From NCBI GenBank assembly GCA_963377175.1, contig CAUJNA010003494.1:145001-209000 (forward strand): a DNA stretch of 64,000 nucleotides, written 5' to 3'. This document shows, piece after piece, positions 32,595-44,928 of the stretch. The notes under the pieces are model-generated. The model made no database searches. It was not told the DNA's origin and was given only the letters and a program-made list of their open reading frames with translations. The DNA comes from Effrenium voratum. Its lineage: Eukaryota; Sar; Dinophyceae; Suessiales; Symbiodiniaceae. The translations under genes and the position numbers were made by a program. Each line of letters opens with the position of its first letter. The first letter of the stretch is position 1.

Positions 32595-33895
32595 GTTCCT
32601 CATACTTGCGGACTTGTAGTGTGAGCACCAGGTTGGCTTGGGATTCAGACCCAGCTGTTCCAACCAGATTGGACCTCCATTTATGGCAAACAAAAACAAC
32701 AGCTTGGGGTCGAAAAATACAGAGTCCCCATTGGGATTTGCAGGGCTGCGGCAAGAATGCCGTGACATGAAGGCATGTAGGCAACAATTCTACTGCTTGT
32801 ATTTGTACTACGGTATTATAAAGACAGCCGATGGAATTCTGCTTTGCTTGGCGAAAACTTTCCCACGTTGACGGCTTGGTTGGGTGGGTGGTGAGGGTGG
32901 GGGGTTATTGTAATCACGTATGCGCCCGCCCTGCGCGAGTGTGCCAAAAAAAACAAACCTCATCATTATGAAGATGACGCGCGTCGCCGTCGCATTGATC
33001 TGTGCCTCCTCCTGCTTCTGCGTTTGTTTGGTCGTCGTTTGGATTTGTGTTGCCACCCTTGTCTTCGTGACTGGTTCTGCGCTAATTCTGAGTACGTAGA
33101 ACAGCTCTTAGACTTGCACATGCGATCCAGATCCCATCTTGTCAGCCTTCGAAACTGAGGATCCACTTCGCTAGCCGTTGTACACTGTGGGTCCAGGTGA
33201 TGCGGAAATATGCGGAATGGGCGGCGTGTGCTTCGCATTCGGCTGTCCGCTTGTGCTTTTACCTTTTCTTCTCGGTTGCTACGTGCCGTTTTGGTGTCAG
33301 CTCATGCCGAAAACCCTCGCGGCCAAGTGCCATTGATGGTGTTGTCCCCTTGGTTGCTGACCTTCCGCCAGAGTCTCAAAGATCTGCTCTAGAGACGGGT
33401 AGCTTGGCGCAACATCCGGCTCTTGCAAATTGCGCTGTTGATGCAGCAATGCGAAGTCATTGCTGCAAAACCCATTGTAAAAAGAGGGCCTAGGACCAAG
33501 GAGCTTTCTTGCCCTGCTTCAGAAACGTTCCGAAAACCCGCGGCTGTATACACACCGAGTACCTAGTTCTTGTAGTTTATCAGTTGGGTGTTGCTCTGCC
33601 CATGTTCGGGTTTGGTTGCAAACTGTGAGCTACTAGCCCTTGTACTTCAATGGCCGCCAGGAGCGAGATCGACGGGCGTGCCCTGTCCTCTTTGAGGAAC
33701 CTGTCAGCCCTCAATGCGCTGGAGGCTTTGCCCGGGGCTGTGGTGTGACGCATGAGTCATGCCACACGCAAATGGGGTTGAGCGCGGGCATGCCAACGCG
33801 CAGAAGCATCAGCATATGCAGAATCAAAAAGGTCAGCCTCTCGAAAAGTTGTTGAGGGGCTTTGCGTTCCCCAGGGCCCTGTGATTTTTAATCAG
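32595..33895. other. No confident gene
   Basis: Only short frames are seen. A small piece at ~32742-32800 (AGLRQECRDMKACRQQF, +) after a TTTGCAG could be one more exon of the preceding gene. Confidence 0.35.
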
Positions 33896-35042
33896 GTTGA
33901 TGCAGGACGAGGCTCTTTGCATGCCCTGCGCTGGTGAGCCGCAGGTTTTGCAGCGTGTTGAGGAACTGGTAGAAGCGCAAGGCGGAGTATGCCGTTTTCT
34001 CAGCTGCGTGCTTCTCTTCAACGTTGCGCGCATGGCCTGAACTCGTATCTTAGCCAAGTTGCAGTTTGTTGCTGTGGTTGGTGACAGGTCGAGAAGTCGG
34101 ATGTTTGATCGGTTGCTGAGGCAGGAACCTCTCCTCTATGCTGCAATCAGCGGCATGCTCAGCAGCCGCTTCAAGACGATTGATTGTTGTTTGCACGCGG
34201 CACGCACCAAGCCAGTTGGGGCTTGCGCACCTTGCTCAAGAAGGGCCACGCTAGTTTTAGCTTGGAGGCTACTGCCTTAGGACCTTTTGGTGCAATGTTC
34301 GATGTGCCTTCTGGCGCATCGCTGAGGTGTGCCGAAAGATGGAGCGGAAGATGATCTCCGACGCCAAGGCCAGGTAACATAAATCCAAAGGGCCTCCATT
34401 TCGCGTTGTTCTGTGTTCAAGTGAGCGAGCATCCAAATCGCTTTCTTGTTAAATTCTTTAGACTGCTTGACCAGTTTACCCAGCTGCTCCCAACATGCAA
34501 CCACATGTCATTGCTTCGAAGTACTGCCAGAGTCCAGCTTAGAAGTTCGGACGGGTCATTGTGCGGCTGCCTTGCGCTAAAGTGACTCAAGCAGAAGGAG
34601 TTGGCTTGATTGCTCAGTGAGGGCCTGCCGATTTCTCAATCCACAAGGTGCCTCGCTCATCAAATTTTAGGATTGATGTCTATATATGTGCAGATCGTGC
34701 ATGCACTGTGCGTTGGATTGAATCCAAGACTCAAGTTCACTGCGCCCAGGTGTGACAAAAAGGAAAGCATGCCAGCATGATTGCTGTTAAGCATGTCAAG
34801 CATGTCCAATCCTAATCCTGTGCAGCCAAGGTTTGGCGAGGTCCTCATGACATGACTTCATTCATTTCAGGCCTGGGCAACATTTTGCTTGTGAACCTTC
34901 GCCAGGCGAAGGCTGCGGAGGCCAGGCAAACCGAACCGTCCGCTGTCGAGTTCCTGACAATTCAAAGGAAGGGCTGCTCATAGTCCGCTCGCCGGTGCTT
35001 CGCGCCGAAGAGATTCGCAGCTTTGAAAGATCACAATGCCCA
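33896..35042 (+). CDS. Predicted multi-exon gene of unknown function (internal exons)
   Basis: Four exons join in phase: 33896-34027 (GC donor), 34088-34210 (GC), 34281-34373 (AG|GTAACA) and 34871-35042. They encode ~173 residues without stops: QVLQRVEELVEAQGG, MFDRLLRQEPLLYAAISGML, CAFWRIAEVCRKMERKMISD and, in the last exon, CGGQANRTVRCRVPDN followed by LRAEEIRSFERSQ. The protein is helical, with a Cys/Arg segment. I do not recognise it. Upstream and downstream exons are missing; the first exon needs a phase-2 partner. The 497-bp intron after exon three carries an exon-like frame on the opposite strand. Confidence 0.5.
34381..34500 (-). other. Exon-like frame on the opposite strand inside an intron
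   Basis: The minus strand reads a ~40-codon helical peptide (EQLGKLVKQSKEFNKKAIW, then LNTEQREMEALWIY) that ends at TAT|GTTACC. It lies within the intron 34374-34870 of the plus-strand model, eight bases from exon three. It may be a real exon of a nested or overlapping minus-strand gene. No partner exon was found. Confidence 0.3.
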
Positions 35043-38000
35043 GTCAAAAGGGGGGTTGTGGCTTGCCAGCCTTAGCGTGCTCTTGACTGACAGGTGCCTG
35101 CTGAGGTCGGGCTGCACAGGGTTGCGAGCAGAATTCAAGGGGTTGATTCCCCATTCTGTTCCACCATGGTCACAATCAGGAGTTTTTTGTGTGGGGATTT
35201 GGTGGCTTTTTGGACCTAGAGGCTGGAAAGGATGGGAGGGTTAACCCCACAACAATGGAAATGGCAAAGAAGACCTTGCACCAAGAGACAGATAGGAGCA
35301 TTCTTGCAGCTGCTTGTTGCTCATTGCTTGCATCCGGCCAGGTGAAGGCAGGAGATGAGACATCCAGGCTATTTGGGCAATAGGAATGTAGAGCGCATGT
35401 CACGGCCCTTTGCCATTTTCCACAGACCAAGCTTGTTGTGCATTTGCATTGGGGCTGATCAAAGGTGCAAAGTAAATTTGCAGCTCCATTGCATTTGCAA
35501 AACCGTGATGCGATTTTTTCTGCGTGGGTCTCCTTTTGTGATACCGGCGGCTATCAAAGTGGCAAGCTGAGATCTGAAGACAAACGTAATATGGCCAAGA
35601 ATTAGATACTCCAAGTGTGTGTGTGTGTGTGTATGAGTATGTGATTGTGTTTGGTGAGCCTGGACGGCAGCGCCAATCTTGGCTTAGGGCCCTTCCCTGC
35701 TTTTGCCCACTCTCCTCGGAATACAAGGGGATGCGTGCGCGGCCAAATCTAGCCTCCTGTTTTCGCTCAGCAGGGGCAGGTGCGGACTCATGTTGCCAGG
35801 CAGAAGGATGACAGCCGTCACCCCAGCAACTGCAACCACCGCCACACCTGGATTGTCAATGCAACTGCGGCCATGGTGAGAATGCCCGTGACAGTGCTTG
35901 CACCAGCTCAAGCATGCCACACTGGCTCCTTTGCGAAAAGCAAAGTACATCTAAGAAGCGCTTTCGGCAACTGCCCAGCAATTCAACGCAATTCGCGCCT
36001 TTCCGAGGCAAGGAATACTGGACAGCACATTCCTCAGTCGCATTCGGTGCCCGCAGTTGTGTTCTTAAAACAAAGGCCGGTTGACGTCAAAGCTAATCAG
36101 AACTACGCGGCTCGATAGGTCGCCAACGGCTTTGCTATGGATGAATGGCTTGATGTGACATGTTGGTTCCTTCAAGCTGGCTTCAACAGAAACTATTGGC
36201 TGCAGGTCAAACGTATCGAGAAGATGGCAGAGTGCACGCCTGAGCTTGCGACCAACTTTGACTTGCACCATGGACAGCGTTGCCGCTGTAACACTTCAAG
36301 CATGCGCTGCTTATTAGCATGTGAACGTGACAAAGCACGCAATGCAATGGCACAACATGGCACAGCCACGGAGCGGAGACTTGCGACGTTGGATATGGAA
36401 ATCAGAACCGTTGTACGAGATGTTTTTGCGTCTGGGAAAGCAGGGCCACGGAAAGCACAGGCCACGGAAAGCACAGGTGCCGGTTCTCAACGTAGTGCTT
36501 GCCGATGTCCTTTTCCGACTCATGTAAAGATTCCAGGATTCTGCCAGTGCCACCAGGGCGCCCGTAGACAGGGACTCTAGTGGGATGGACGGAACAATAG
36601 ACGCAAGGACAGGGTCTGATGGCGGGACACGGCTTGGAAACGACGGACGCTGAATGGAGTGGCAAGGCTTGGCAGCCGTTTGGGCGCTGCGCTTTACTTG
36701 GGCCAACGTGCATGCGCAGGCACGCAAGCCCACACCGCCATCATGAACGCACGCACGCGTGCGCGCACGTGCCCGTTCACGAGCGCCCCCGCAGCCACGC
36801 CATGGCACGACACGTCGCGCGACGCAGCGAACCGCACCGCACGCACGCGCCACCTTCACTGCCACCGGTCACCCCTCATGCGAGTCACCATGCACCAATG
36901 ATGAACCTGTAACCTCACACTCCTTTGGCCTGCAAGATGGCAGCGCCTTATCCAGCTTCGCCAGCAAGACGTCAGATCATGTCCCTGCAATTATTTTCCC
37001 CCTTGTTCATGGTTAGAGTTGCTGGGTTCTTCCATTCCCTTTCACAAGGTTTGGCCGTGCTTGGCTTCGAAAGGGGGGGCATTTGCACAGGCGATGCTTT
37101 GAGACGTGGTATGAAGGGGATCGCTGGCGTCTCAAGCTGTCCATGCCAGGCCGGGCTCATCACAGTTTTACCCAGCCTTGATGTTGAGCAGCATCACACA
37201 AGCACAATGAATGAGTGTCATTGAAAGTGGACCATGGCGGGATCGCGCACAGTACGATCACTGCACCGAGTACAGTGATGGTGTGACAGGCCTCCCTGTC
37301 AAGCCTATCATAAGGGACGAATTGCAGCGGCCAGCATCCGATGCAGGATCGGAGTCAGATTTGTCCAGCACCCAGATCTGACTTTGGGGCAGGGTTCGCG
37401 CTCGTCAGGACTTTGAATCGGGCAATGCAAGATCCCCACCTTGGCAGTCGCAAGATGTTCACTGCATGAGCCGCACACATTCGCGCAAACACAATTTTTA
37501 CTGCCCGCAAAGTTGCTCCAAGCCATTCGCCAAGCGGCTGCACAGCGGTTTGGAAAAGAGCTGGCCCTCTGCCCAAATGCGCAAGTAAACTAGAGATCCA
37601 GTAGCTCAGGTCATTTAGTACCCTCCAAGAAAGGCACCCACCCGCAGGGTTCCATTTTTTGACTACCCCAAGGTAGACTGATCCTCAGGGCCTACGCTTT
37701 TAAGGAAATGCAGCCCACCCGTATGTCTTTAAGGAGAGGCTTCGAGGCTTCTCGGATCGAGGTCTGACCTCGCGGTGGAGCGCTTCTGCTCTTGGTTGCG
37801 GCGCCGCCTCTCGGAGTTCAAGGCGGGATCTAGTAGATTCTAGTACTACTAAAGTTAACATGATTTGAATGTCAGCTTGTAAATGTTTGCACGACTGCAA
37901 GTCATAGACTTGAGAACTGGCACCTGGTTTTCCAGCTTGCACGGTTTGTCGCGCCAGGATGCTCATGGATCAAAGGTGCTTCGGCAGTGTCAGGCAGAGG

Positions 38001-38732
38001 TGGGGCCAACGCAACTTACGAACAGATGTGGATGAATGCTGCAGTTGTTTCAATTTGAAAGGCTTTGGATCCTAGTTTCTTCACAGGCTCCAAACTCTAA
38101 TCTCCGTCTCAGCTTTGGCATGGGTAGTTTCACAAAATCACCCGATTAGCATGAGCGCCTGGCAGTGACAGCCGACTTGAGCCTGAACATAGCTGTTTAT
38201 CCTCACGGTCCCTTGGAATGGCTGCCAGCCATACGTATCACAACTCACACTCTTTCATGACAGGTTGATTTCGCACACTCTGGCCTGAGCGATCACGGGC
38301 TATGGCTGCTCCTGGACTGCCTGGGCCAGTTTGAGGTGCCAGTAGCTACTGAGTGGCACTGAGGTTCGAAGACAGTTCTGTAGCGGCCCTCAGCCAGCCA
38401 ATGCCATCGATCAAAGCAACCTACCTGGACGTCTTGCATCAGCGAGCATGAAGCTTGAGTATGATGCAACAAGCCTTGGCCAGGTGCAAGCCGGATACCT
38501 GAAACTCAACCAGAACAGGACGGCTGAGCTGTGCTGGCAAAACTGCACTTTCAGTCTTGCAGTGCTTGAGATGGATCGCTTGGGAGAGCTTGCCAGCCAC
38601 ATTCTGTTGAAATTGGCGGCTTGCCAAGAAAACACATGCTTTTCCAGAGCGTTCCGGCTAAGGCAACATGCTTGCTTGTTGCAGATTGGCCCTTGCTCCT
38701 GGAGCTACCTATGGCGGCGCATGCGCGCAGGA
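35043..38732. other. No confident gene; isolated frames
   Basis: Candidates without support beyond composition are 36137-36580 (+, begins MDEWLDVTCWFLQAGFNRN) and 38492-~38625 (+, after GGCCAG, YLKLNQNRTAELCWQNCTF). A minus frame at 35760-35870 has a hydrophobic stretch (GVAVVAVAGVTAVILL). A (TG)n of ~20 bases is at 35614-35634. Confidence 0.35.
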
Positions 38733-39350
38733 TCACCGGAAATGGTGTCCTTTCTTTGTGTGAAGCCGGCATGCTTTTCGCTCTGACAGAGCAGATGTCA
38801 GCTTTGTGTAGTACGACTGGTGTACATTGACATGCTGATGTTTTTTTGATTTTATTTTTTGGTAGGTGAGTTCATCAAAAGCAACAAGCGCTGCATCCTT
38901 AGAGGATTTCAGAGTGCCTTGCGTTGAAGGTGCGAGTAGACTGGTTGCCGCTTTGGCTGCTTGTATTTGGGATTGATTTTGGTCAGCATGAGTTTCAGAT
39001 GGAAGGCTGGGAAGTAGAACGTGAAGATCGCACTTGGAGGACAGGATTTGTTGGCCGCGTAACCCGCACAAGGTGCAGGGCAAGTCTATGAGATGCACCT
39101 CACGGACAATCAGGCAACCTGGAGAGTTCGTTGGTCGGAGGCTGGTACCTGAATCACCTGCACCTGCAAATTCAGAAGAACCCGCCCTGTCCTCCGCCAT
39201 GGTTCCTCTGACCACAACAGGTTTGACAGCATGACCCTGCCAATGGCCGGACCGGAAACTGTGATAACTGTGACAGATCAGACTCTGTGGCATTGTTGGC
39301 TGGGTTTTGCGAACCTTGAAGGACCTTGGCCAGCCTTGGGGAAGCATCAA
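38733..39350 (-). CDS. Candidate coding region, unknown function
   Basis: A 205-codon minus-strand frame is open from 39350 to 38733. Its middle looks protein-like: LIDLPCTLCGLRGQQILSSK holds a C-x2-C and a further Cys, followed by a Gln/Ala/Ser-rich helical segment (QSQIQAAKAATSLLA) and DAALVAFDELTYQKIK. The first ~40 residues are less convincing, so the true exon may be shorter. No splice partners were identified. Confidence 0.3.
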   Translation of the reverse strand: MMLPQGWPRSFKVRKTQPTMPQSLICHSYHSFRSGHWQGHAVKPVVVRGTMAEDRAGSSEFAGAGDSGTSLRPTNSPGCLIVREVHLIDLPCTLCGLRGQQILSSKCDLHVLLPSLPSETHADQNQSQIQAAKAATSLLAPSTQGTLKSSKDAALVAFDELTYQKIKSKKHQHVNVHQSYYTKLTSALSERKACRLHTKKGHHFR

Positions 39351-39927
39351 ACGTATCCAGCAGCGTCAAGCAAACGTCTGGAAGGAAGGCATGTCAAGCC
39401 TGAAGCCAATTGAGCAGCGAGAACTTGGGTGGTAGCCATTTCAATTTCCCGCCCACCCGATTGGTAGGCTTTGACGTAGGCTTTCCAGGCTGTCACCCCG
39501 TAGCAAGTAAGACTTAAATCCAGATTTAAGCCTTCTTTGAATCTGGTTTTCAGCACATCCCATTGCTTTGCCCCAATGGAACCCGGCTTTCCCAATCAAG
39601 CCTGTCCTTGGCGAGTGCGGACGAAACGCTGACGTCCATCCTGTGGAGAGGATTTGTCATTGCGCAAGTCCAACCTATTTCCAGGACGCTGTCAAGTTTC
39701 CAAGTTCTGCCATTTTGGGCCCAAGCTGAATCCAGGTGGGTTAACTGGTGATTGATTGTTTGTTCGGGATATCAGTCGACACGCAGTTTCAGCAAACTTG
39801 GCTTGGCCAGATTGACGACTCGGGCGCCTTGGAGCTTTTGCGCACCATGAAGGATCTGAAGCACAGGCCCGCCCTGCTGGGGCCCAACATTGGCACATGT
39901 GCATTTTGCGATGCCGCGCAGGGATGA

Positions 39928-40013
39928 CCATCAAAAAACTTGTTTGGCAATCAACAAAAAACTTTCAGCCATCAAGAAAACACTTTTCTAGCAATCAACA
40001 AAAAACTTCCCAC
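39928..40013 (+). repeat. AT-rich ATCAAnAAAAAACTT array (left inverted arm)
   Basis: Four imperfect ~22-bp units of the type GGCAATCAACAAAAAACTTT (including GCCATCAAGAAAA). They match the reverse complement of the array at 42227-42308. Confidence 0.8.
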
Positions 40014-40079
40014 AATCTCACTCTGCTGCTTGTATATTCTGTTCTTTTGGTTGGCATTTGATTTTCTGGTTCCTTGAAC

Positions 40080-40410
40080 ACCCCTGGTCCCGTGGTCCTT
40101 TGGTCCCTTGGTCCTTTGGTCCCTTGGTCCTTTGGTCCCTTGGTCCTTTGGTCCCTTGGTCCTTTGGTCCCTTGGTCCTTTGGTCACCTTGGTCCCTTGG
40201 TCCTCCACTTTCCTGGTCCTTGCTCCTCTGGTCCCTTGGTGCCTGGTCTTGGTCTCCTGGTCCCTTGGTCCCGGTCCTGGAGCCCTTGATCCTCTGGTCC
40301 CTCGCTCCTTTGGTTATCTTTGGCCTCTGCTCTGTTGGTCTTGGTCCCTTCATCCTTGCATTTCTGGTCCTTTGGTCCTCTGGTCCCTTGGTCCTTTGGT
40401 CTCTTGGCTA
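40080..40410 (+). repeat. 15-bp minisatellite, unit TTTGGTCCCTTGGTC
   Basis: About nine near-perfect units (40088-40190) lead into a degenerate part with CTCCTGGTCC, GGTGCCTGG and GATCCTCTGG variants up to ~40405. The open frames across it are periodic Trp/Pro/Leu/Gly peptides and not genes. Confidence 0.95.
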
Positions 40411-41660
40411 CTGATCCAGAAAGTGATGATTCAATTAGGGGCAAAAATTCGAAAAGTGCGGGGGAAGTTGGGCGGGGGGCTGCCGCATGACGATCGAATG
40501 ATTCAATTAGGGGCAACAAATCTAAGGGGAAGTTTTAGATGTTTTGCCTCCTCGCTGGTTATTTAGATTTCTTGCCCCTAGTTGAATCATCAGTTTTTCG
40601 ATCATCATGGGGGGGCTGCCGCCCCCCCAACCCCCCCGCTACTTTTTAAATTGTTTACCCCTAATTGAATCATCACTTGTTCGATCACCATGGGGGGCTG
40701 CCCCCCCCCCCCAACCCCCCCGCTACTTCTCAGATTTTTTGCCCCAGTTGAATCATTATTTTCTTGATCATCATGGGTGGGCTGCCACCTCCCCCCCCCA
40801 AACCCCCCCGCTACTTTTTTAGATTTGTGGCCCCCATTTGGATCATGACTTTTTCGATCGTCATGCGGCAGCCCCCCCCCCCCCAACTTCCCCGCCACTT
40901 CAAGATGTTTTGCCCCTAATTGAATCATCACTTTCTGGATCATCATGGGGGGGGCTGCTGCCCCCCCAACCCCCCCGCTATTTTTAGATGTTTGGCCACA
41001 ATTTGAATGCTCACTTTTCGATCATCGCGGGGGGGCTGCCGCCCCCCCCAACCCCCCCGCTACTTTTTAGATTTTTTGCCCCCTCGCTGGTTTTTAGATT
41101 TCTTGCCCCCTAATTGAATCATCAGTTTTTCGATCATCATGGGGGGGCTGCCGCCCCCCCCAACCCCCCCGCTACTGATCCAGAAAGTGATGATTCAATT
41201 AGGGGCAAAAAATCGAAAAGTGCGGGGGAAGTTGGGCGGGGGGCTGCCGCATGACGATCGAATGATTCAATTAGGGGCAAAAAATCTAAGGGGAAGTTTT
41301 AGATGTTTTGCCTCCTCGCTGGTTATTTAGATTTCTTGCCCCTAGTTGAATCATCAGTTTTTCGATCATCATGGGGGGGCTGCCGCCCCCCCAACCCCCC
41401 CGCTACTTTTTAAATTGTTTACCCCTAATTGAATCATCACTTGTTCGATCACCATGGGGGGCTGCCCCCCCCCCCCAACCCCCCCGCTACTTCTCGGATT
41501 TTTTGCCCCAGTTGAGACATTATTTTTTTGATCATCATGGTGGGGGGCTGCCACCCCTCCCCCCCAACCCCCCCGCTACTTTTGAGATCTGTGGCCCCCA
41601 ATTGAATCATCACTTGTTCGATCATCATGGGGGGGAACTCCGCCCCCCCTAACCTACGTT
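40411..41660. repeat. ~95-bp GATTCAATTAGGGG repeat with poly-G/poly-C hairpins, duplicated
   Basis: Units of about 90-100 bp read GGGGGGCTGCCGCCCCCC, AACCCCCCCGCTACTTTT, AGATTTTTTGCCCCTAATTG, AATCATCACTTTTTCGATCA, TCATG. About eleven copies occur, mostly in one orientation, with some inverted (GATGATTCAATTAGGGGCAA at ~40425 and ~41189). A larger block beginning CTGATCCAGAAAGTGATG is repeated at 40411 and 41175 (offset 764) and stays nearly identical for several hundred bases. Confidence 0.9.
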
Positions 41661-42226
41661 GTTAATTTGTTTGCCCCAAGGGGAGGCTGTTTTCACCATC
41701 ATGGACCCCCTCGCTGCTTTTTAACATACATACATACATAAATACCTACCTGCCTTCCCGGAGAGGAACTGGTGGTGCTGAGGATGTAGGAATTTGATTT
41801 GCTGGTGATGCTGGGGATGTTGGCTGGACATGCGGGGGATGTTGAAAACGATGCTGATGATGTTGACGGGCTAGTGTAAAACACGTACACTTCGTGAGAA
41901 AATGCTTTAAAAAATGCAGTATTTGCTAGCCAGTCCGGAAAAGAAAAAAAGTCCCAAAATAAAACACAAAAACAAATTAAATCTCGACCCTTTTTGTTTG
42001 TCTGTTCTTCTTCGTCTCTCCTGCTCTATCTCTCCTACTCTGTTTTTCCATTTCCAAGAACATGAGGAAACCCCGGCCTATACGTCTTTTTGTCGTGTAA
42101 ACGCCCAGACCATCGCAAAAGAGTAACCCCCCAGCTAGAGCACGTGTGATGAGACCGTGTCCGTGCGCGTGCACTGCGTGTTCCTTTTGATACACACCTT
42201 TCTCAGTAAATGCAGCCCTGAGTGCA

Positions 42227-42308
42227 TCAAGTTTTTTCTTGATGGCTAAAAAAGTTTTTTTGATTGCTAAAAAAGTTTTTTTTGATTGTTAAAAAAGTTT
42301 TTTTTTGA
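42227..42308 (-). repeat. AT-rich array (right inverted arm)
   Basis: Four ~23-bp units of TTTTTGATTGCTAAAAAAGT type begin with TTTTTTCTTGATGGCTAA. On the minus strand they resemble the array at 39928-40013, including the shared AGCCATCAAGAAAA variant. Confidence 0.8.
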
Positions 42309-42639
42309 TATCCTTCCCTGCCCCTGCCGCGCAGGGGTGGGGGGGTGGGGGGTGAGAACAGGGAGTCCGAGTGGGACTTTTCATGTACACGTTGAATGAA
42401 TCCTTGCCCTCTTTACCCTTTATTTATACAATGCTAGCCAAGCCCGAAAGCTGTTCGAGAACATTGTGTTGACAAGGAGTGACTGGCATGCGTGTTTATG
42501 CGTGTGGATGTTGCGTTCTTGTGGTGTGTTATGTGGTGTGTTTGTATTTGTGCCTTGGGTGGTGGGGTGGGGGTGCATGTTGGCGTGCTTGCGTATTTGT
42601 TTCAAGCTTTTGCTTGAGCATGTTGCTTGCCTGCTTCTT

Positions 42640-42775
42640 TTGCTTGCTTGCCTTGCTTTGCCTTGAGTTGCCTTGCCTTGCCTTGCTTTGCCTTGCTTTG
42701 CCTTGCTTTGCCTTGAATTGCTTTGCTTTGCCTTGCTTGCTTGCTGCCTGGCTTGCTTGCTTGCTTGTGAATTTA
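42640..42775 (+). repeat. (CCTTGCTTTG)n and (GCTT)n repeats
   Basis: Ten-bp CCTTGCTTTG-type units run from ~42645 to ~42740, then TTGCTTGC tetramers continue to ~42768. Leu/Cys-rich open frames here are repeat translation. Confidence 0.9.
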
Positions 42776-44928
42776 TGTGGTTGTTGTTTGGTTGTTGTTT
42801 GCTTCTTGTGTCTGTGTGTGTGTGTTTAATTGTTTTGTTTGTCCGCTTGGCCGTTTGCTACATGCAGCTTGCCTGCCTGCTTCCTTCTGTTCCCGAGGGC
42901 TTGTTGACCTTGTGCAACGCGGGCTATTTCAGCTCTGGCTGCTGGAGTTGCCGCACGTGAGAGCTGCTGCTGGTTCTGGCCGAGTTGCACGGTCCTTGTG
43001 CCAGGTATCCGCCGAAGCGGGAGGTGCCGGGCAAGAATGGCGTGGTGGCTCAAGCCGAGGCAGCAAGAGGTAGTAGAGGCCGGAGGCGCAGGCCCCAGGA
43101 GAGGTCGTTGTAGCATTGCTTGATCTGAATTTCCACTCGGAATTCAGTTCTGGCAGAAATGTGGGCTGCTTGTCAAAGTAGGCAGCACTGGGAATGCAAG
43201 GCAAGGTGGGGAATGCCGCGCATCCCAGAAACCCAACGACCAAGATGTTGGGGAAGCAAGCGCGCACTTTTGCCAGTGTAATGCTCCAGAAGCATCAACT
43301 GTAGACAGGCTGTGCGATGGGCAGTCCAAGCTGAGGCTTGCAGCTTGTTCCGGTGTGGCTGCGGCTGGCCCGCAACAAGGCGCGGTGTACACTGGGAGTG
43401 TAGCATTGGCCATTTGCAGCACCTTCTGAAAGATGCCGAGGGGCAAGCTGGGTTGCGACACGATGTGGTGTTTGCAGACAACTGGCAAACAGCACTGGAA
43501 GGATTGTTTGCCCAGAGGCTCAGAGAGGTCGAGTCCGTTGCTATGGCTCCGCATCAGCGGCCAGGTCAATGCGGCAGCGTTGCTTCAGGCACTGTCTGCA
43601 GGAAGCTAAGCAAGACCATTCGTGTTTCGAGCCGCTGATTCAGCTCTTTGTGTGATGCCCACGTGTGGAGTTTGTGTTGTCATTGAAACTGTTGAGCCAC
43701 GGTATGCAGCGTACAGGTGTCTGCTAAGACAACCGCCCAATCGTGATCAAAGAGTTGCAGCGAATGAGGTGGAGGGCATCTCTTGGTGCGCGGCGCGGCA
43801 TGGCAGTGGCTGCAACCATGGGAGGTGCACCAGGACTGATCAGGGGGAAGTTGGCGGGTACCTGAGGCATACAGGTCAAGCATTCCGCAAATGGCGGGGA
43901 AACGTGTGAATGGCAGCTACTTCACAATGCATACTTACTCAGAAAGGAGTCTCCCTAGCACAGGTAAACACAAGACGCCAAGCCTTTGAGAGCAGGCAAC
44001 CAAACACATTTTGTCCCACTCCTAAATCATAGAATAATTAATCAGGCAGGCAGTGCAAAATGCACCGAGAACACGCGAAGCAGCAACAACACAAGCAGAA
44101 GACATCCCCTTGATGGTTCCAACTCGGTACCCAGCACCAATCTTAGGAAATAGTGTGCAACTTAGACAGATCCCGAAATCTGTAGCGCAACTGCTTGGAA
44201 CACGAGTGAGGGCGGGGAGGGCCCCGCAACCAAAGACAGCTTGGAAATGCTGCAGCGAACGAAGCAAACCAATACTCACAATGACTCGCGTCTCTCATCA
44301 CAACCCTCGGCGCATCTCTTTCACACGTCTCTTGTCACATAAGCCCGCAGCAGAACAGTCTTCGTGCAAGCTGAAGCTCTTCTTGGCAGTGTCCTTCAGA
44401 AAAAGCGGCAGCAGCTTTTTTGCAGTGCAGCAGTCTTCAGGACGCAGTGCCCGCTGGTGCACCATGATCTTGACCAGGCAGGAATTGTGGCTTCTTCCTT
44501 AGGCAGTTGGCCGGTCTGCTACTCACGGGCAAGCCATCAAGTTTGTTTTTTGTGTTTGTCGCCCCAGTCCAAGACTCCCTATCCCAAACTGCTTTGACGA
44601 GTTTGACGTGCAACCAAGCTGGAGCCAGCGTGAGAGGGCATTTTTGCCTGGCAGCCTGAGGAGCGCAGTGCGAACTGGAATGAGGAGACTGCAACTCTCC
44701 ATGTCGCCGTTTGGATGGCAGCCCGAGGTTCAAAGTGGTAGGCCAAAGATTTTGACCACCTTTAAGGCGGCGGCGTGCAGGTGAAACTTTTGCCTGGCTG
44801 GGCGCTTCATTTACAACTTTTTGCCCGGCATGTGCATCTTGTGGAAGGTGAGATGTAAGGGGCTCAATGGTTTACACGAGTTTGTATGGGCTGATGGGTT
44901 TATGTCATGCCCTATCACCGGGTGTCAG
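42776..44928. other. Few exon-like pieces, no model
   Basis: A plus-strand piece at about 42893-43002 (LVDLVQRGLFQLWLLELP, ending CCAG|GTATCC) is plausible. So is 43470-43530 (DNWQTALEGLFAQRLREVE), which resembles the end of a dinoflagellate PPR unit. No joined series was found, and the rest shows nothing I can support. Confidence 0.3.

Noticed and set aside
40108..40566. Trp/Pro/Gly/Leu-rich frames
   Set aside because: Translation of the TTTGGTCCCTTGGTC minisatellite.
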